Positions 37,012 to 45,217 of a stretch of 64,000 nucleotides of DNA are shown in pieces (the first letter of the stretch is position 1; each line of letters starts with the position of its first letter). The notes beneath the pieces are model-generated. The model saw only the letters and a program-made list of their open reading frames with translations. It ran no database searches and had not been told where the DNA came from. The DNA comes from SZUA-320 sp963707875 (lineage in GTDB: Bacteria; Gemmatimonadota; Gemmatimonadetes; Gemmatimonadales; GWC2-71-9), in contig CAVPRU010000003.1 of assembly GCA_963707875.1 (NCBI GenBank), positions 372,001-436,000 on the forward strand, written 5' to 3'. Made by a program: the position numbers and the translations under genes.

Positions 37012-38199
37012 ATGAGCCACGGATTTGGGAGAAGACCGTGCGACTGGCCTTACCGCGGTCTGTGCCTCGTCCTCTTCATCTCCCCGTTCCTCGCGCCGGG
37101 GTTCGTCCAAGCCCAGGGTGCCACCGGCAAGGCGTGGTCGCTCTCTGATGAACCGACCCTTCACCTTGAGGCTTCAGGCTCAGGGCCGTCCCTGTTCCTT
37201 CACGTTTCCGGGGTGATACGACTCCACGACGGACGCATAGTGGTTGCCGATGGCGCCACCAGTGAGCTCAGGATCTTCGACCCACGGGGGCGCCACAGTG
37301 AGACGTTTGGGCGTGATGGAGCGGGCCCGGGAGAGTTCCGCCGACTCGGATGGGTTGGCCGGGTCGGTGACACGCTGTTGATCTACGATGACGGCCTCCG
37401 CCGGATCACCCGCGTTGCGTTCACCCCAAAGGCCCACCTGGTCGACATCACCAGGGTAACCGCAGTGAGTACCAGAGGGCGGTATTCGGTGGTGGGACAT
37501 TTGTCGACCGGGGAGTGGCTGGTCACAACGGGTGTCTCCCCCTCATTCAGCGGGCCCCCCGGGGTCCATCGCCTTTCACAATCGTTCGGGATATTGCCGA
37601 GAGCGGCTGATGATTCGGTACGTTGGGTGCGGGAGCTGCCAAGCGCCGCCGTGTTTGTCTACAACCCGAACGGGAAGATTGAGGAGGCATCAGTCGTCTT
37701 CGTGGGGTTTGGTCCCTGGGCGGCCGGGCAGGCGGCGGGCGGGGTAGTCTGGCTGGGGGAATCCAGCTCCGATACCCTCATCATGCTCTCGCCCCCGTAC
37801 CTCGCCTCGAGGTCCGTCCACCTTTCTACCAGACGGACTCGCCTGACGGCGAGCTTGGTTCAGAAGGCCCTCGAAGCGGAATTGGCGACGGCGCGGACGG
37901 ATCGGGCGGCCGCCACGACCCGGGCAAGGTTTTCACCACCTCAACTCCCGGAGTACCTGCCCACCTTCGGGCGGCTCATTGCTGCGCCTGAATCGGAACT
38001 TTGGGTTGAGACCTGGTCGACAACATCTCAGGAACCTGTGCGGTACTGGATCCTTGGCCAGAATGGGGCGATCAGGGGGCACCTTGAGGGGCCACCTGGC
38101 TTCCGGATCCATGAGGCGGGTCGTGACTACGTGCTGGGTATCTACCGAGATACTGACGACGTCGAGCATGTGCGGCTCTACACCCTATTCCGGCACTGA
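37012..38199 (+). CDS. Secreted 6-bladed beta-propeller protein
   Basis: A 395-residue protein with a signal peptide (hydrophobic LVLFISPFLAPG, cleavage after VQAQ). The body has repeated propeller strands: GVIRLHDGRIVVADGATSELRIFDPRG, FGRDGAGPGEFRRL, GDTLLIYDDG and YWILGQNGAIRGHLEGP. This is the 6-bladed NHL/BF2222-like type frequent in Gemmatimonadota. No catalytic residue is apparent; binding or scaffold roles are usual. The ATG at 37012 opens directly into the signal peptide; the frame has an earlier start that would lengthen it. It stands alone between the trypsin-nuclease gene and the converging lipid operon. Confidence 0.8.
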   Translation: MSHGFGRRPCDWPYRGLCLVLFISPFLAPGFVQAQGATGKAWSLSDEPTLHLEASGSGPSLFLHVSGVIRLHDGRIVVADGATSELRIFDPRGRHSETFGRDGAGPGEFRRLGWVGRVGDTLLIYDDGLRRITRVAFTPKAHLVDITRVTAVSTRGRYSVVGHLSTGEWLVTTGVSPSFSGPPGVHRLSQSFGILPRAADDSVRWVRELPSAAVFVYNPNGKIEEASVVFVGFGPWAAGQAAGGVVWLGESSSDTLIMLSPPYLASRSVHLSTRRTRLTASLVQKALEAELATARTDRAAATTRARFSPPQLPEYLPTFGRLIAAPESELWVETWSTTSQEPVRYWILGQNGAIRGHLEGPPGFRIHEAGRDYVLGIYRDTDDVEHVRLYTLFRH

Positions 38200-38353
38200 G
38201 GAGACCACCGATCGCGAGGCTCGATCGATCGAGTACATAGAACGGGCAGAGTTTCTGACACCGAGGCAACGGGACAAGATCTTCTGGGCCCAGCGAGATG
38301 CGCGTCGAAGGCGAGCCCGCCCGCTCGCGGGCGCTGGCACGCGCTGGTAAACA

Positions 38354-39373
38354 TCACACATCACGGACGTCGACGTGAATGCGATGAAGTGTTGCGGCAG
38401 GCTCCAGGATCAGTCGGTAGGGAATGATTGGCGACAGGAGACTCGGCGTCCCGTTCCGAAGGGCCGTTACCCCTGCTTCATCTTCCCGGTGGATCAGGTA
38501 GCAGTAGGCGATCCCCAGATCATGCGCTGCGGCCATGACGGCGGCAAGGAGCTGGGGTGCAAGCCGTGACCCAGTGCCGAACCAGTCATAGAGGTACCAT
38601 GAGCGGAGCTCTTCGGCGGGTCCGGGAATCGGAGGGCACCAGCGGTCTAACCCGGGTACGGTGCTTCTCGCCGCACGGAGGAGTCGAAGCGGCCAAGGCA
38701 GGGATTCGACGACCTCAGCGAAGATCCCCTCATTGCTCCAGGCGGAGCACCCGGCTGATTGGCTGCCGTTTGTCGCGATCCACGAACCCCGGTGCCCTCG
38801 GGTGCTGAGGTGACGTTCGGGTGTGGGGCAGAAATCGAACGGCCCCGCGGTGGCGAGCAACTGGCGATGGACCTCCTCTGGCGAGGTGAGCACCGCTGCG
38901 CGCCGCGCCTCCGTGGGAGGACGGACCGGAAGGACGAGGTATCGGTAACCACCGACGTCGGTCCCCCCAAGCGCCGTCAGGAGTCGGTGCGCGGGCTTGT
39001 TTGCCGCCATGACATATGTATACGCCATGGTGGAACGCTCTCGAGCCCAGACTCGAGTGGCTTCGCAAAGCATCTGGGCCACGCCCCGGCCTCGTGCCGC
39101 AGGGTCAACCCGGAGGTCGAGATAGAGTGCCGCGCGACACGGCTCACCGCGAAAGACGACTGGCTTGATGGCCGCCCCCGCCACTCCGGCCAGTCGACCC
39201 TGCTCCCGCGCCGTGAAGATTGTCCATTCGCTGAACCCCTCGATCCTCGAATGGAAGGTGGGGCGCCGGAAGGAGAGCTGGAGGCCGGTGCCCTGCACGC
39301 AGCGTCGCTCGAGTTCCAATGCCTCGCCGCTGTCCTCGGGTGTGTAGGTGCCGAGGAGGAATTCACTGGGCAC
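38354..39373 (-). CDS. GNAT-type N-acyltransferase, last gene of lipid operon
   Basis: A 339-residue protein whose first half is a GNAT domain. The acetyl-CoA/acyl-CoA loop reads LDLRVDPAARGRGVAQMLCEA (about 93-113) and the late strand YTYVMAANKPAHRLLTALG is also diagnostic. A second half (about 170-339) has another, weaker acyltransferase-like layout ending with YCYLIHREDEAGVTALRNG. The GTG at 39373 follows GGGAGG by 9 bases and overlaps the preceding gene by 11 bases; an ATG at 39409 is less likely. In Caulobacter the ceramide synthase is a GNAT-like protein, so an N-acylation step on the product of the first gene is possible; that is inference. Eighth in the operon. Confidence 0.8.
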   Translation of the reverse strand: MPSEFLLGTYTPEDSGEALELERRCVQGTGLQLSFRRPTFHSRIEGFSEWTIFTAREQGRLAGVAGAAIKPVVFRGEPCRAALYLDLRVDPAARGRGVAQMLCEATRVWARERSTMAYTYVMAANKPAHRLLTALGGTDVGGYRYLVLPVRPPTEARRAAVLTSPEEVHRQLLATAGPFDFCPTPERHLSTRGHRGSWIATNGSQSAGCSAWSNEGIFAEVVESLPWPLRLLRAARSTVPGLDRWCPPIPGPAEELRSWYLYDWFGTGSRLAPQLLAAVMAAAHDLGIAYCYLIHREDEAGVTALRNGTPSLLSPIIPYRLILEPAATLHRIHVDVRDV

Positions 39374-40472
39374 GGGCCACCGCCTCCCACGCCAGAAAGT
39401 CGTATGCAAACGACCGATCGACCGTTGCCAGTTGGCGCTCTATCACGCGATCCCGCCTGAGATCCGGCGCCATCGCGTCGTCCGGGTCGTACCGGGTGAG
39501 GAACTGCCGCATCAGGATCCGCGCCCCGGGGGCGGCTGCGCGCGCAACGCCGCCGAGGAGGCGAGCCATCTCGTGCTCGTCGAGAAACGAGGGGACGTCG
39601 GACAGGGAGAACCCGGTGTATCGCCCTGGCGGACAGCTCTCGAGGTGCTCCAGCAGACTTGCCACCTCGTGGGTCAGGAGCCCGGTCCGAGCTCGGATGA
39701 CCGTGCACACGCGTTCGTCGAGATACGGCGGCAGGTCATCGGTCGTGAGACGCCCCGTGAGAACGAGGGCCAGGACGGCGCTCTCCCGGGCGAGGCACCG
39801 CTGCAGCAGGGCCTCGATCCTGTCATGAATCATCTTGCCGGGCGAAACCCGGTGCTTGGACTCGAAGGCGGGATCTCCCAGCAACCAGCGCACCGCAGGG
39901 CGGCTCAGCGCGAGACTGAACGCCGCTCGCCACGCTGGTCGTTGCCAGTGATGCGCAACGAATGCCCGCTGGGCGTCGAGGTCCGTGAATCGAAAGAGCT
40001 CCCGCACCATGCCGGGAGCGGCGAGCGTCCCGAGCAGGGCGGCTCGGCCGAAATACCGTTCCCATCGCCCTCGGTACAAGATCCCGCTCGCGACATCATT
40101 GGGCCGCGCCGTCCAAAACTCCTGGGTCGCCGGTTCGAGAGCCCCCAGCAGGCCATGCAGCGTCGAGTGGCGTTCGCGAGGCGTCCCTGTGTGCAGGCCG
40201 AGAAAGGTGGCGTATTCGCTGTGCTCAAGATGCTGCAGGGCGGCGACCTTGAGCGCAAGGAGGTGATCCTGCGCGGGATTGCAGTCGATCGCGTGAACCT
40301 GCGCGAGTCCGGCGGCGAGCAGGTTCAAAGGGCGGTCGCCGCCACCGGTGATGCAGAGGATACGTTCGCCAACTCCCGTTCGGAGCCAGGATGCCTCGGG
40401 CCGCCAATCCTCGTTAACGGCGGTGTAGTTGAGGCCGTTCCAGAATCCGGTCGCAGCGTCGGCGACTTTCAT
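39363..40472 (-). CDS. DUF3419/BtaA-like SAM-dependent aminocarboxypropyl transferase
   Basis: A 369-residue protein of the DUF3419 family, whose best-known member BtaA moves the 3-amino-3-carboxypropyl group of SAM to diacylglycerol for betaine lipids. The N-terminal NYTAVNEDWRPEASWL and ILCITGGGDRPLNLL (SAM loop with GGGD), then AIDCNPAQDHLLALK, are family marks. The second half ends with YTGFSLSDVPSFLDEHEM. The ATG at 40472 overlaps the ABC ATPase stop (ATGA). No BtaB methyltransferase lies beside it, so a methylated betaine head group is not implied; the acceptor here may be another lipid alcohol. Membrane association is expected. Confidence 0.85.
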   Translation of the reverse strand: MKVADAATGFWNGLNYTAVNEDWRPEASWLRTGVGERILCITGGGDRPLNLLAAGLAQVHAIDCNPAQDHLLALKVAALQHLEHSEYATFLGLHTGTPRERHSTLHGLLGALEPATQEFWTARPNDVASGILYRGRWERYFGRAALLGTLAAPGMVRELFRFTDLDAQRAFVAHHWQRPAWRAAFSLALSRPAVRWLLGDPAFESKHRVSPGKMIHDRIEALLQRCLARESAVLALVLTGRLTTDDLPPYLDERVCTVIRARTGLLTHEVASLLEHLESCPPGRYTGFSLSDVPSFLDEHEMARLLGGVARAAAPGARILMRQFLTRYDPDDAMAPDLRRDRVIERQLATVDRSFAYDFLAWEAVARAQ

Positions 40473-41149
40473 TCAATCCCTGAGGTTAGTCGCCCATCCA
40501 CAATTCGCAGCAGTCGGTCCGCGGCGGACTCCAGGCGTTGATCGTGAGTGGCAATCAGGATCGCAGCCCCGCGGGTGCGCGCGGTTCGGACCAGCAGGTC
40601 GGCCACCTGCCGACCAAGCGCCCCATCCAGACTGGCCGTCGGCTCGTCAGCCAGCACCAGTGCGGGACGGTGGACAAGCGCACGGGCAATGGACACGCGC
40701 ATCTCCTCACCTCCGGACAGTTCGGTCGGCAGGTGATCGGCTCGTTTTTCGAGACCCAGTTCCTCAATCAGACGGTCGGTTTCGAGGAGGCCTTCGTGGG
40801 TGGGCAGTCCGCCGAGAGCTGCCATCATCCTGATGTTGTCCCTGGCGGTCAACCGGGACAACAGGGCGGACCGTTGAAAGACGAACCCGACGGAGATGGC
40901 GCGCAGGGCCCGCCTCGCCGAGGGCGTCAGGGTATCGAGTGCCCTGCCGGCCAGGGTCACCCGTCCAGTCTCCGGGGTGAGGAGCCCGGCCGACAGGGCA
41001 AGCAGTGTCGTCTTCCCGGAACCACTTGGCCCTTGAAGGAGGACGACTTCGCCCGGCGCGAGCGCCAGAGATACGTCGCTGACTGCGATGACAGCGCGCG
41101 CACCGAGCCCACGCCGGCGGCTCACCCCTTCAAGGCAGAGGACGTTCAC
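40469..41149 (-). CDS. ABC transporter ATP-binding protein, LolD/MacB class
   Basis: A 226-residue ATPase with GPSGSGKTTLLAL (Walker A), LSGGEEMRVSIARAL (signature), VLADEPTASLD (Walker B) and a late ATHDQR His loop. The length and sequence fit the LolD/FtsE/MacB ATPases that work with FtsX-like permeases and do not cross-feed import. The permease is directly upstream with a 4-base GTGA overlap, and the start is that GTG. In its operon it most likely powers extraction or export of a lipid product at the inner membrane. Confidence 0.92.
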   Translation of the reverse strand: MNVLCLEGVSRRRGLGARAVIAVSDVSLALAPGEVVLLQGPSGSGKTTLLALSAGLLTPETGRVTLAGRALDTLTPSARRALRAISVGFVFQRSALLSRLTARDNIRMMAALGGLPTHEGLLETDRLIEELGLEKRADHLPTELSGGEEMRVSIARALVHRPALVLADEPTASLDGALGRQVADLLVRTARTRGAAILIATHDQRLESAADRLLRIVDGRLTSGIE

Positions 41150-42252
41150 GGTCGGAAGGCCTCGAGCGGGTCGAGCCGGCGCAGCCGTGCCACCGGAATC
41201 GCTGCGGCGAGAACGGCGGCGGCGACGAAGATGCCGAGGATCCGGAGGTCGTCGTCCCAGGCGAAGGCGAGGGCCACGGTCGGGGCGACGCGATCGAGGA
41301 TCAGCGCCAGCAGTCTGGCCGCTGCGCTGCCCGCCACCACACCGGCGACAGCGAGCACTCCGGCTCGGAGCGGCAGCAGGATCCCGAGGGATCCCGCCGA
41401 GGCGCCCACGGCCAGGAGAACCGCGATTTCCCCGCGCAGTTCCTCCACCATCCCCTGGATGAGGAGGATGACAAGCACTGCGGCCACCGTGATGCCCAGG
41501 AGGCCCACCAGACGCATCACCGGGAGGATGCCGGCCGCCACCTCGCGGACGTTGTTGGCGACGAAACTGTCGCGGGACATGATCTCCACATGTTGGAGCC
41601 GGCTCGCGATACCTTGAGCCACCATGGTTCGATCCGCCCCGGGTTCGAGTTGGACGGCGACGAACGAATATCGCTCCGGCATCCCGAGCGAACGGCGCAC
41701 CGCATCAAGATCGAAGAAGGCGAACTGGGTCGCCAAGAGATTGGTGCCGCTGGTCAAGCCGACCACGAGCTTGGGCGTGCCGTTGACGAGCACGGTGTCG
41801 CCGAGTCCAACGTTGAGTCGGTACGCGGCGGCGCGATCAAGGGCGGTCTCCTCGGAACCGGCGGGGTTCCGGCCCGCCCGGAGCATCGGCGGGCCGCCCA
41901 GGGCATTGGGCCTGGTGCCGATTCCCATCAGGGTGAGCGAGCGTCCCGGGTTTGCGGCGGACGACACCGTGAGAAATCCACGCACCAGTGGGCCGACTGC
42001 CGCCACGCCGGGTGTCGCCCGGATGGAATCGTCGGTCCACGAGGGCAGCAGCCCGGACGAGCGGATCAGGTTGTCCGTCCCCTCGGGCGCCACCCACAGA
42101 TCAATGGTTGGTTGCCCGGCATAGTCCCGAACGCTCTCCACCAGGCTGCGATGCGCGGCGGTCAGCACGAGCACCAACAGCGAAGTGAGGGTGATGCCCG
42201 CCCCAGTGATGGCAACGCGCAGGGGGCGGCCCCGAAGCGAGCGCCACAGCAT
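41146..42252 (-). CDS. ABC transporter permease, FtsX/MacB type
   Basis: A 368-residue permease with an N-terminal helix (about residues 15-38), a periplasmic domain of about 200 residues and three C-terminal helices around VGLLGITVAAVLVILLIQGM, VLAVAGVVAGSAAARLLALIL and LGIFVAAAVLAAAIPVARL. The terminal RRLDPLEAFRP is typical of the family. The ATG at 42252 fits the usual opening; a GTG at 42276 that overlaps the ThiL-like stop by one base is an alternative and would add 8 residues. With the ATPase it forms a mechanotransmission-type transporter used for lipoproteins, lipids or peptides. Confidence 0.88.
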   Translation of the reverse strand: MLWRSLRGRPLRVAITGAGITLTSLLVLVLTAAHRSLVESVRDYAGQPTIDLWVAPEGTDNLIRSSGLLPSWTDDSIRATPGVAAVGPLVRGFLTVSSAANPGRSLTLMGIGTRPNALGGPPMLRAGRNPAGSEETALDRAAAYRLNVGLGDTVLVNGTPKLVVGLTSGTNLLATQFAFFDLDAVRRSLGMPERYSFVAVQLEPGADRTMVAQGIASRLQHVEIMSRDSFVANNVREVAAGILPVMRLVGLLGITVAAVLVILLIQGMVEELRGEIAVLLAVGASAGSLGILLPLRAGVLAVAGVVAGSAAARLLALILDRVAPTVALAFAWDDDLRILGIFVAAAVLAAAIPVARLRRLDPLEAFRP

Positions 42253-42275
42253 GATCGTCGCACCGATCCGCGGCA

Positions 42276-43313
42276 CTACTGCCCCGCCACCAGGGCAGAA
42301 AGCGCCACGAGGAACGCCGCGGGATCCGCTGCTGCATGCGCCGCCAGGTTCCGCACGGCGGCTCCGTCCACGTCGCGATACCGGCCGGCGGTAAACCGGA
42401 GCCCGGGAGTCGCCGCCACACGCCCGAGCTCCACCGGCTCGCATCCTGCGGCCCGCATCGCCTCGGCCGCCTCGGCGTACCGATGCGCGGGCACGGTGTA
42501 GACGAGCTCGAACTCGCCGTGCGGCTGGGCGAGCGGGACGAGTGGGTCGAGCCCCGCAGTCCGACAGAAGGCCAGGGCCGAGGGAATCAGCAACGCGTCG
42601 GGAGTGGAAGTGATTTCGATGCCGACGCTGTTCAGGCGGGCGAGCTGATCGAGGGCGGCGATGAGGCCGTCGCTGGTGTCGATGCCGCAGCTGGCGATGG
42701 CGGCCATGGCCTGGCCGGCTGCCACTCGCGCCCGCGGACGGAATCGATGTGACGGCAAGGCGGGCAGCCCGGGAATGCACCGTGCAACCGGTCCAACGCC
42801 GGCGCCGAGTGGACCGGTGCAACAGACCACGTCTCCCAGGGCGGCACCGCGGCGCGTCAGGTAGCGTCCCGGAGCGATGATCCCCGCGGCGGTGGTGGTC
42901 AACGCGATGGCATCTCCCAGGCTGGTGTCGCCACCGAGCACCCAGGTCCCTACGTCAGCACAGGCCTCCGCCAGTCCTCTCCCGATGCCATCCTGCCACA
43001 TCCCGGTTGTCTGGTGCGGCAGGGTTACCGCTGCAAGCAGTCCGATTGGCATCGCCCCAACGGCGGCAAGATCCGAGAGGCTGGCCACCGCGGCGACCCA
43101 ACCTGCCGTCTCGGGATCATCGTACAGGCCGAGGGCAAGTTCCTCGGCGATGGAGTCGGTCGTCAGCGCCAGGATGGAACCGTCGGGCAGTCGCACCAGT
43201 TCTGCGTCGCCTTCGTGCAGCTCGGTGAGCTGGTCGGGGTGCCGAGGCAGCACATCGTACCAGCGGGTGACGAGGCGGCACTCCTCGATCGCCATGAGGT
43301 CGGTCAGCGGCAT
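42276..43313 (-). CDS. ThiL/AIR-synthase-like kinase
   Basis: A 345-residue protein of the PurM/ThiL fold. It has HEGDAELVRL and LALTTDSIAEE (early metal-binding Asp), WVAAVASLSDLAAVGAMP (the DLAA motif), VLGGDTSLGDA, and CGIDTSDGLIAALDQL with the conserved DTSDGL. Authentic ThiL phosphorylates thiamine monophosphate and usually stands among thiamine genes; none lie here. A specialised ATP-dependent phosphorylation in this operon is therefore possible. The ATG at 43313 lies 3 bases after the preceding stop. The family is clear; the reaction is not. Confidence 0.82.
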   Translation of the reverse strand: MPLTDLMAIEECRLVTRWYDVLPRHPDQLTELHEGDAELVRLPDGSILALTTDSIAEELALGLYDDPETAGWVAAVASLSDLAAVGAMPIGLLAAVTLPHQTTGMWQDGIGRGLAEACADVGTWVLGGDTSLGDAIALTTTAAGIIAPGRYLTRRGAALGDVVCCTGPLGAGVGPVARCIPGLPALPSHRFRPRARVAAGQAMAAIASCGIDTSDGLIAALDQLARLNSVGIEITSTPDALLIPSALAFCRTAGLDPLVPLAQPHGEFELVYTVPAHRYAEAAEAMRAAGCEPVELGRVAATPGLRFTAGRYRDVDGAAVRNLAAHAAADPAAFLVALSALVAGQ

Positions 43314-43316
43314 GCG

Positions 43317-44240
43317 TCAATGCTCCGCGGAATGACGCGCATGGAAATCTCGGCCGCGAGGGTCGTTTCGCCGTCGAGTTCGAGGGTGACTGGCCGGTTC
43401 GGCCGCACGTCGCAGCCAGCTGCGCGCCAGGAGCGGCGGCCGGGCGCTGCTGCCGAAGTGTCCGCGCGAAAGGTCCAGCAGAACGCGCAGCAAACCCAGA
43501 CGATTCATGTCATGACAGAGATGCACGGACAGCAGTCCGTCCGACGGCAGTACCGTCGCCCCATCGTAGCGAAGACCACCGGACACCCACGGAGTCTTCC
43601 CGACGCTGAGATTTGACGCAGCGACGAACAGCGTCTCATCATCGACCCGGAGTGTGGCGTCGATGTTTCGATGTCGTGCAATGGCCGAGAACGCTGCTCG
43701 GGTGATTGCGACGGTGGGGGCGAGCCGCCGGACGATCGCGCCGGCGCCTGCGGCAGTATTGAAGAGCCGATTCCCCTCGGCACACAGCCCGAGGCTCGCG
43801 CTGACCGCGAAGTGCCGCTGATGCCGACGCCCCGTCGGATCGGTCCAGCACGCGAGCCCCACGTCAGTTGGGATGGTGGCTGGCCCGACCCGAACCGGCA
43901 CACCGGATTCGCGGGCCTGAACTGGCTTATGGTAGTCGTTGCTCGATCCGAGACCGATCGCGGCGACGGTCGGTCGCCCGCCGCTCGTCGCGCCGCGCTC
44001 GCTGAGCAAGGCATCAACCAGACTGCCAACCGTGCCATCGCCACCGGCGGCGACGAAGGTGCGTACCGATGCTGCGCACGCTTCGTGGACCGCCTCCCTC
44101 CAACGGCCTTCCCGGTCGAGCTCCACGACGGGACCGTTGAATTGGGGGGGAAGTGCACGCGCCACAGCGGGCCAACGCCGCGCGGCGCTGCCGCCCCCGG
44201 CTTGCGGATTGAGAAGGATGAAGGCAGGTGCCGGAGGCAT
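43317..44240 (-). CDS. Diacylglycerol/sphingosine kinase-like lipid kinase
   Basis: A 307-residue lipid kinase of the DAGK_cat family. FILLNPQAGGGSA is the N-terminal nucleotide loop and FVAAGGDGTVGSLVDALL the GGDGT active motif at about 70-87. AIGLGSSNDY follows, then the C-terminal beta domain (ATLRVDDETLFVAASNLSVG, LPSDGLLSVHLCHDM). Members phosphorylate diacylglycerol, ceramide or sphingoid bases. The ATG at 44240 shares one base with the UbiA stop (TGATG). Beside an alpha-oxoamine synthase, a sphingoid-like substrate is attractive but unproven. No membrane helix is clear. Confidence 0.88.
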   Translation of the reverse strand: MPPAPAFILLNPQAGGGSAARRWPAVARALPPQFNGPVVELDREGRWREAVHEACAASVRTFVAAGGDGTVGSLVDALLSERGATSGGRPTVAAIGLGSSNDYHKPVQARESGVPVRVGPATIPTDVGLACWTDPTGRRHQRHFAVSASLGLCAEGNRLFNTAAGAGAIVRRLAPTVAITRAAFSAIARHRNIDATLRVDDETLFVAASNLSVGKTPWVSGGLRYDGATVLPSDGLLSVHLCHDMNRLGLLRVLLDLSRGHFGSSARPPLLARSWLRRAAEPASHPRTRRRNDPRGRDFHARHSAEH

Positions 44241-45217
44241 CAGATTTGGCTCCGATCCGGGCGGAGCGGCAGCATCAACTCGAAGACGGCGGCGCCCAGA
44301 AGTGCCGCGACGGACAGGCGGACATCGGCAGCTGCCGCGAGCGCGAGTTGGAGGTGAACGTGGGCTCGGGCGCTCCACGCGACAGCCCGGTAGGCCAGGC
44401 GTTCATCATGCTGACGCAGGAGTTTGCCATGGGCGAGGAGGAGCCCGAGTATTCCGGAACCAGCCAGGAGGGTCACCGCGAAGTTCGCTGCGGCACCCAG
44501 TTCGGTCCATGCCCAGACCCACGCGGTGACTGCTCCGGCGGCCAGTCCCATGCTGACGATGGTCGCCGGACGCCACCCGAAGACGACGGGCAGGGTTCGA
44601 TACCCCGTCGCACGATCTGCGGTGATGTCCTTGAAATACCCGACCAGGACGAACACGGCGTAGCTGAGGAACGCCGCCGCCATCGCGGCGCGCACGCCGC
44701 GACGCGCCAGCGTCTCCGCGATGCTGCCTCCGCCGCAGAGCGCGCCCATCAATGGCAGCAGAGCCACAATCCACGCGTTCCATACCGGGCCGGCCCACCA
44801 GCAGCGCTTGAACCAGGAATAGCCGACGAGGCCAGCCACGATCAGTGCACCGACCGGCAGGGCCTCGGGGTTGAAGAGGGTGAGGATGAGCACGCTGCAG
44901 CCAAGGCCAGCGAGGCTGACCATTGCGACGTCGCGCTGGCGGATGACGCCTCGCGGCAGCGGCCGATATGGGGCGGAGAGGGCGTCGGTGTCGGTCTGAA
45001 AGACATCGGTGAGCGCCTGTCCGAATCCGTACGCCGGGAGGAAAGCGATCGTCCCTGCCATGAGTTGCCACACCGTGAGATTTCCGACCAGCCCCAGCCC
45101 GAGCAAGCCGGACGCGCCGGATAGCATGCTCAGATACGGCCGGAACGTCACCAGGTATGCTCGCCAGAACGCGAACGATCCTGGGGAGGCAGGCGGTTCA
45201 GCGGTGGGAGAATGCAT
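44240..45217 (-). CDS. UbiA family prenyltransferase
   Basis: A 325-residue membrane enzyme with about eight helices. The two Asp-rich motifs are present: QALTDVFQTDTDALSAPYRPLP (about residue 70; first motif) and GYFKDITADRATGYRTLP (about residue 198; second). UbiA enzymes attach polyprenyl chains to aromatic rings, glycerol phosphates or other acceptors; the SAPYRPLPRG continuation is typical of archaeal-lipid and homogentisate-type branches. The ATG at 45217 overlaps the synthase gene by 20 bases. It gives the operon a prenyl or isoprenoid-ether component. Confidence 0.9.
   Translation of the reverse strand: MHSPTAEPPASPGSFAFWRAYLVTFRPYLSMLSGASGLLGLGLVGNLTVWQLMAGTIAFLPAYGFGQALTDVFQTDTDALSAPYRPLPRGVIRQRDVAMVSLAGLGCSVLILTLFNPEALPVGALIVAGLVGYSWFKRCWWAGPVWNAWIVALLPLMGALCGGGSIAETLARRGVRAAMAAAFLSYAVFVLVGYFKDITADRATGYRTLPVVFGWRPATIVSMGLAAGAVTAWVWAWTELGAAANFAVTLLAGSGILGLLLAHGKLLRQHDERLAYRAVAWSARAHVHLQLALAAAADVRLSVAALLGAAVFELMLPLRPDRSQI

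Noticed and set aside
38300..38345. Possible terminator between propeller gene and lipid operon
   Set aside because: GCCCGC/GCGGGC can pair over a short loop but there is no U tract and the stem is only six pairs; not enough for a call.
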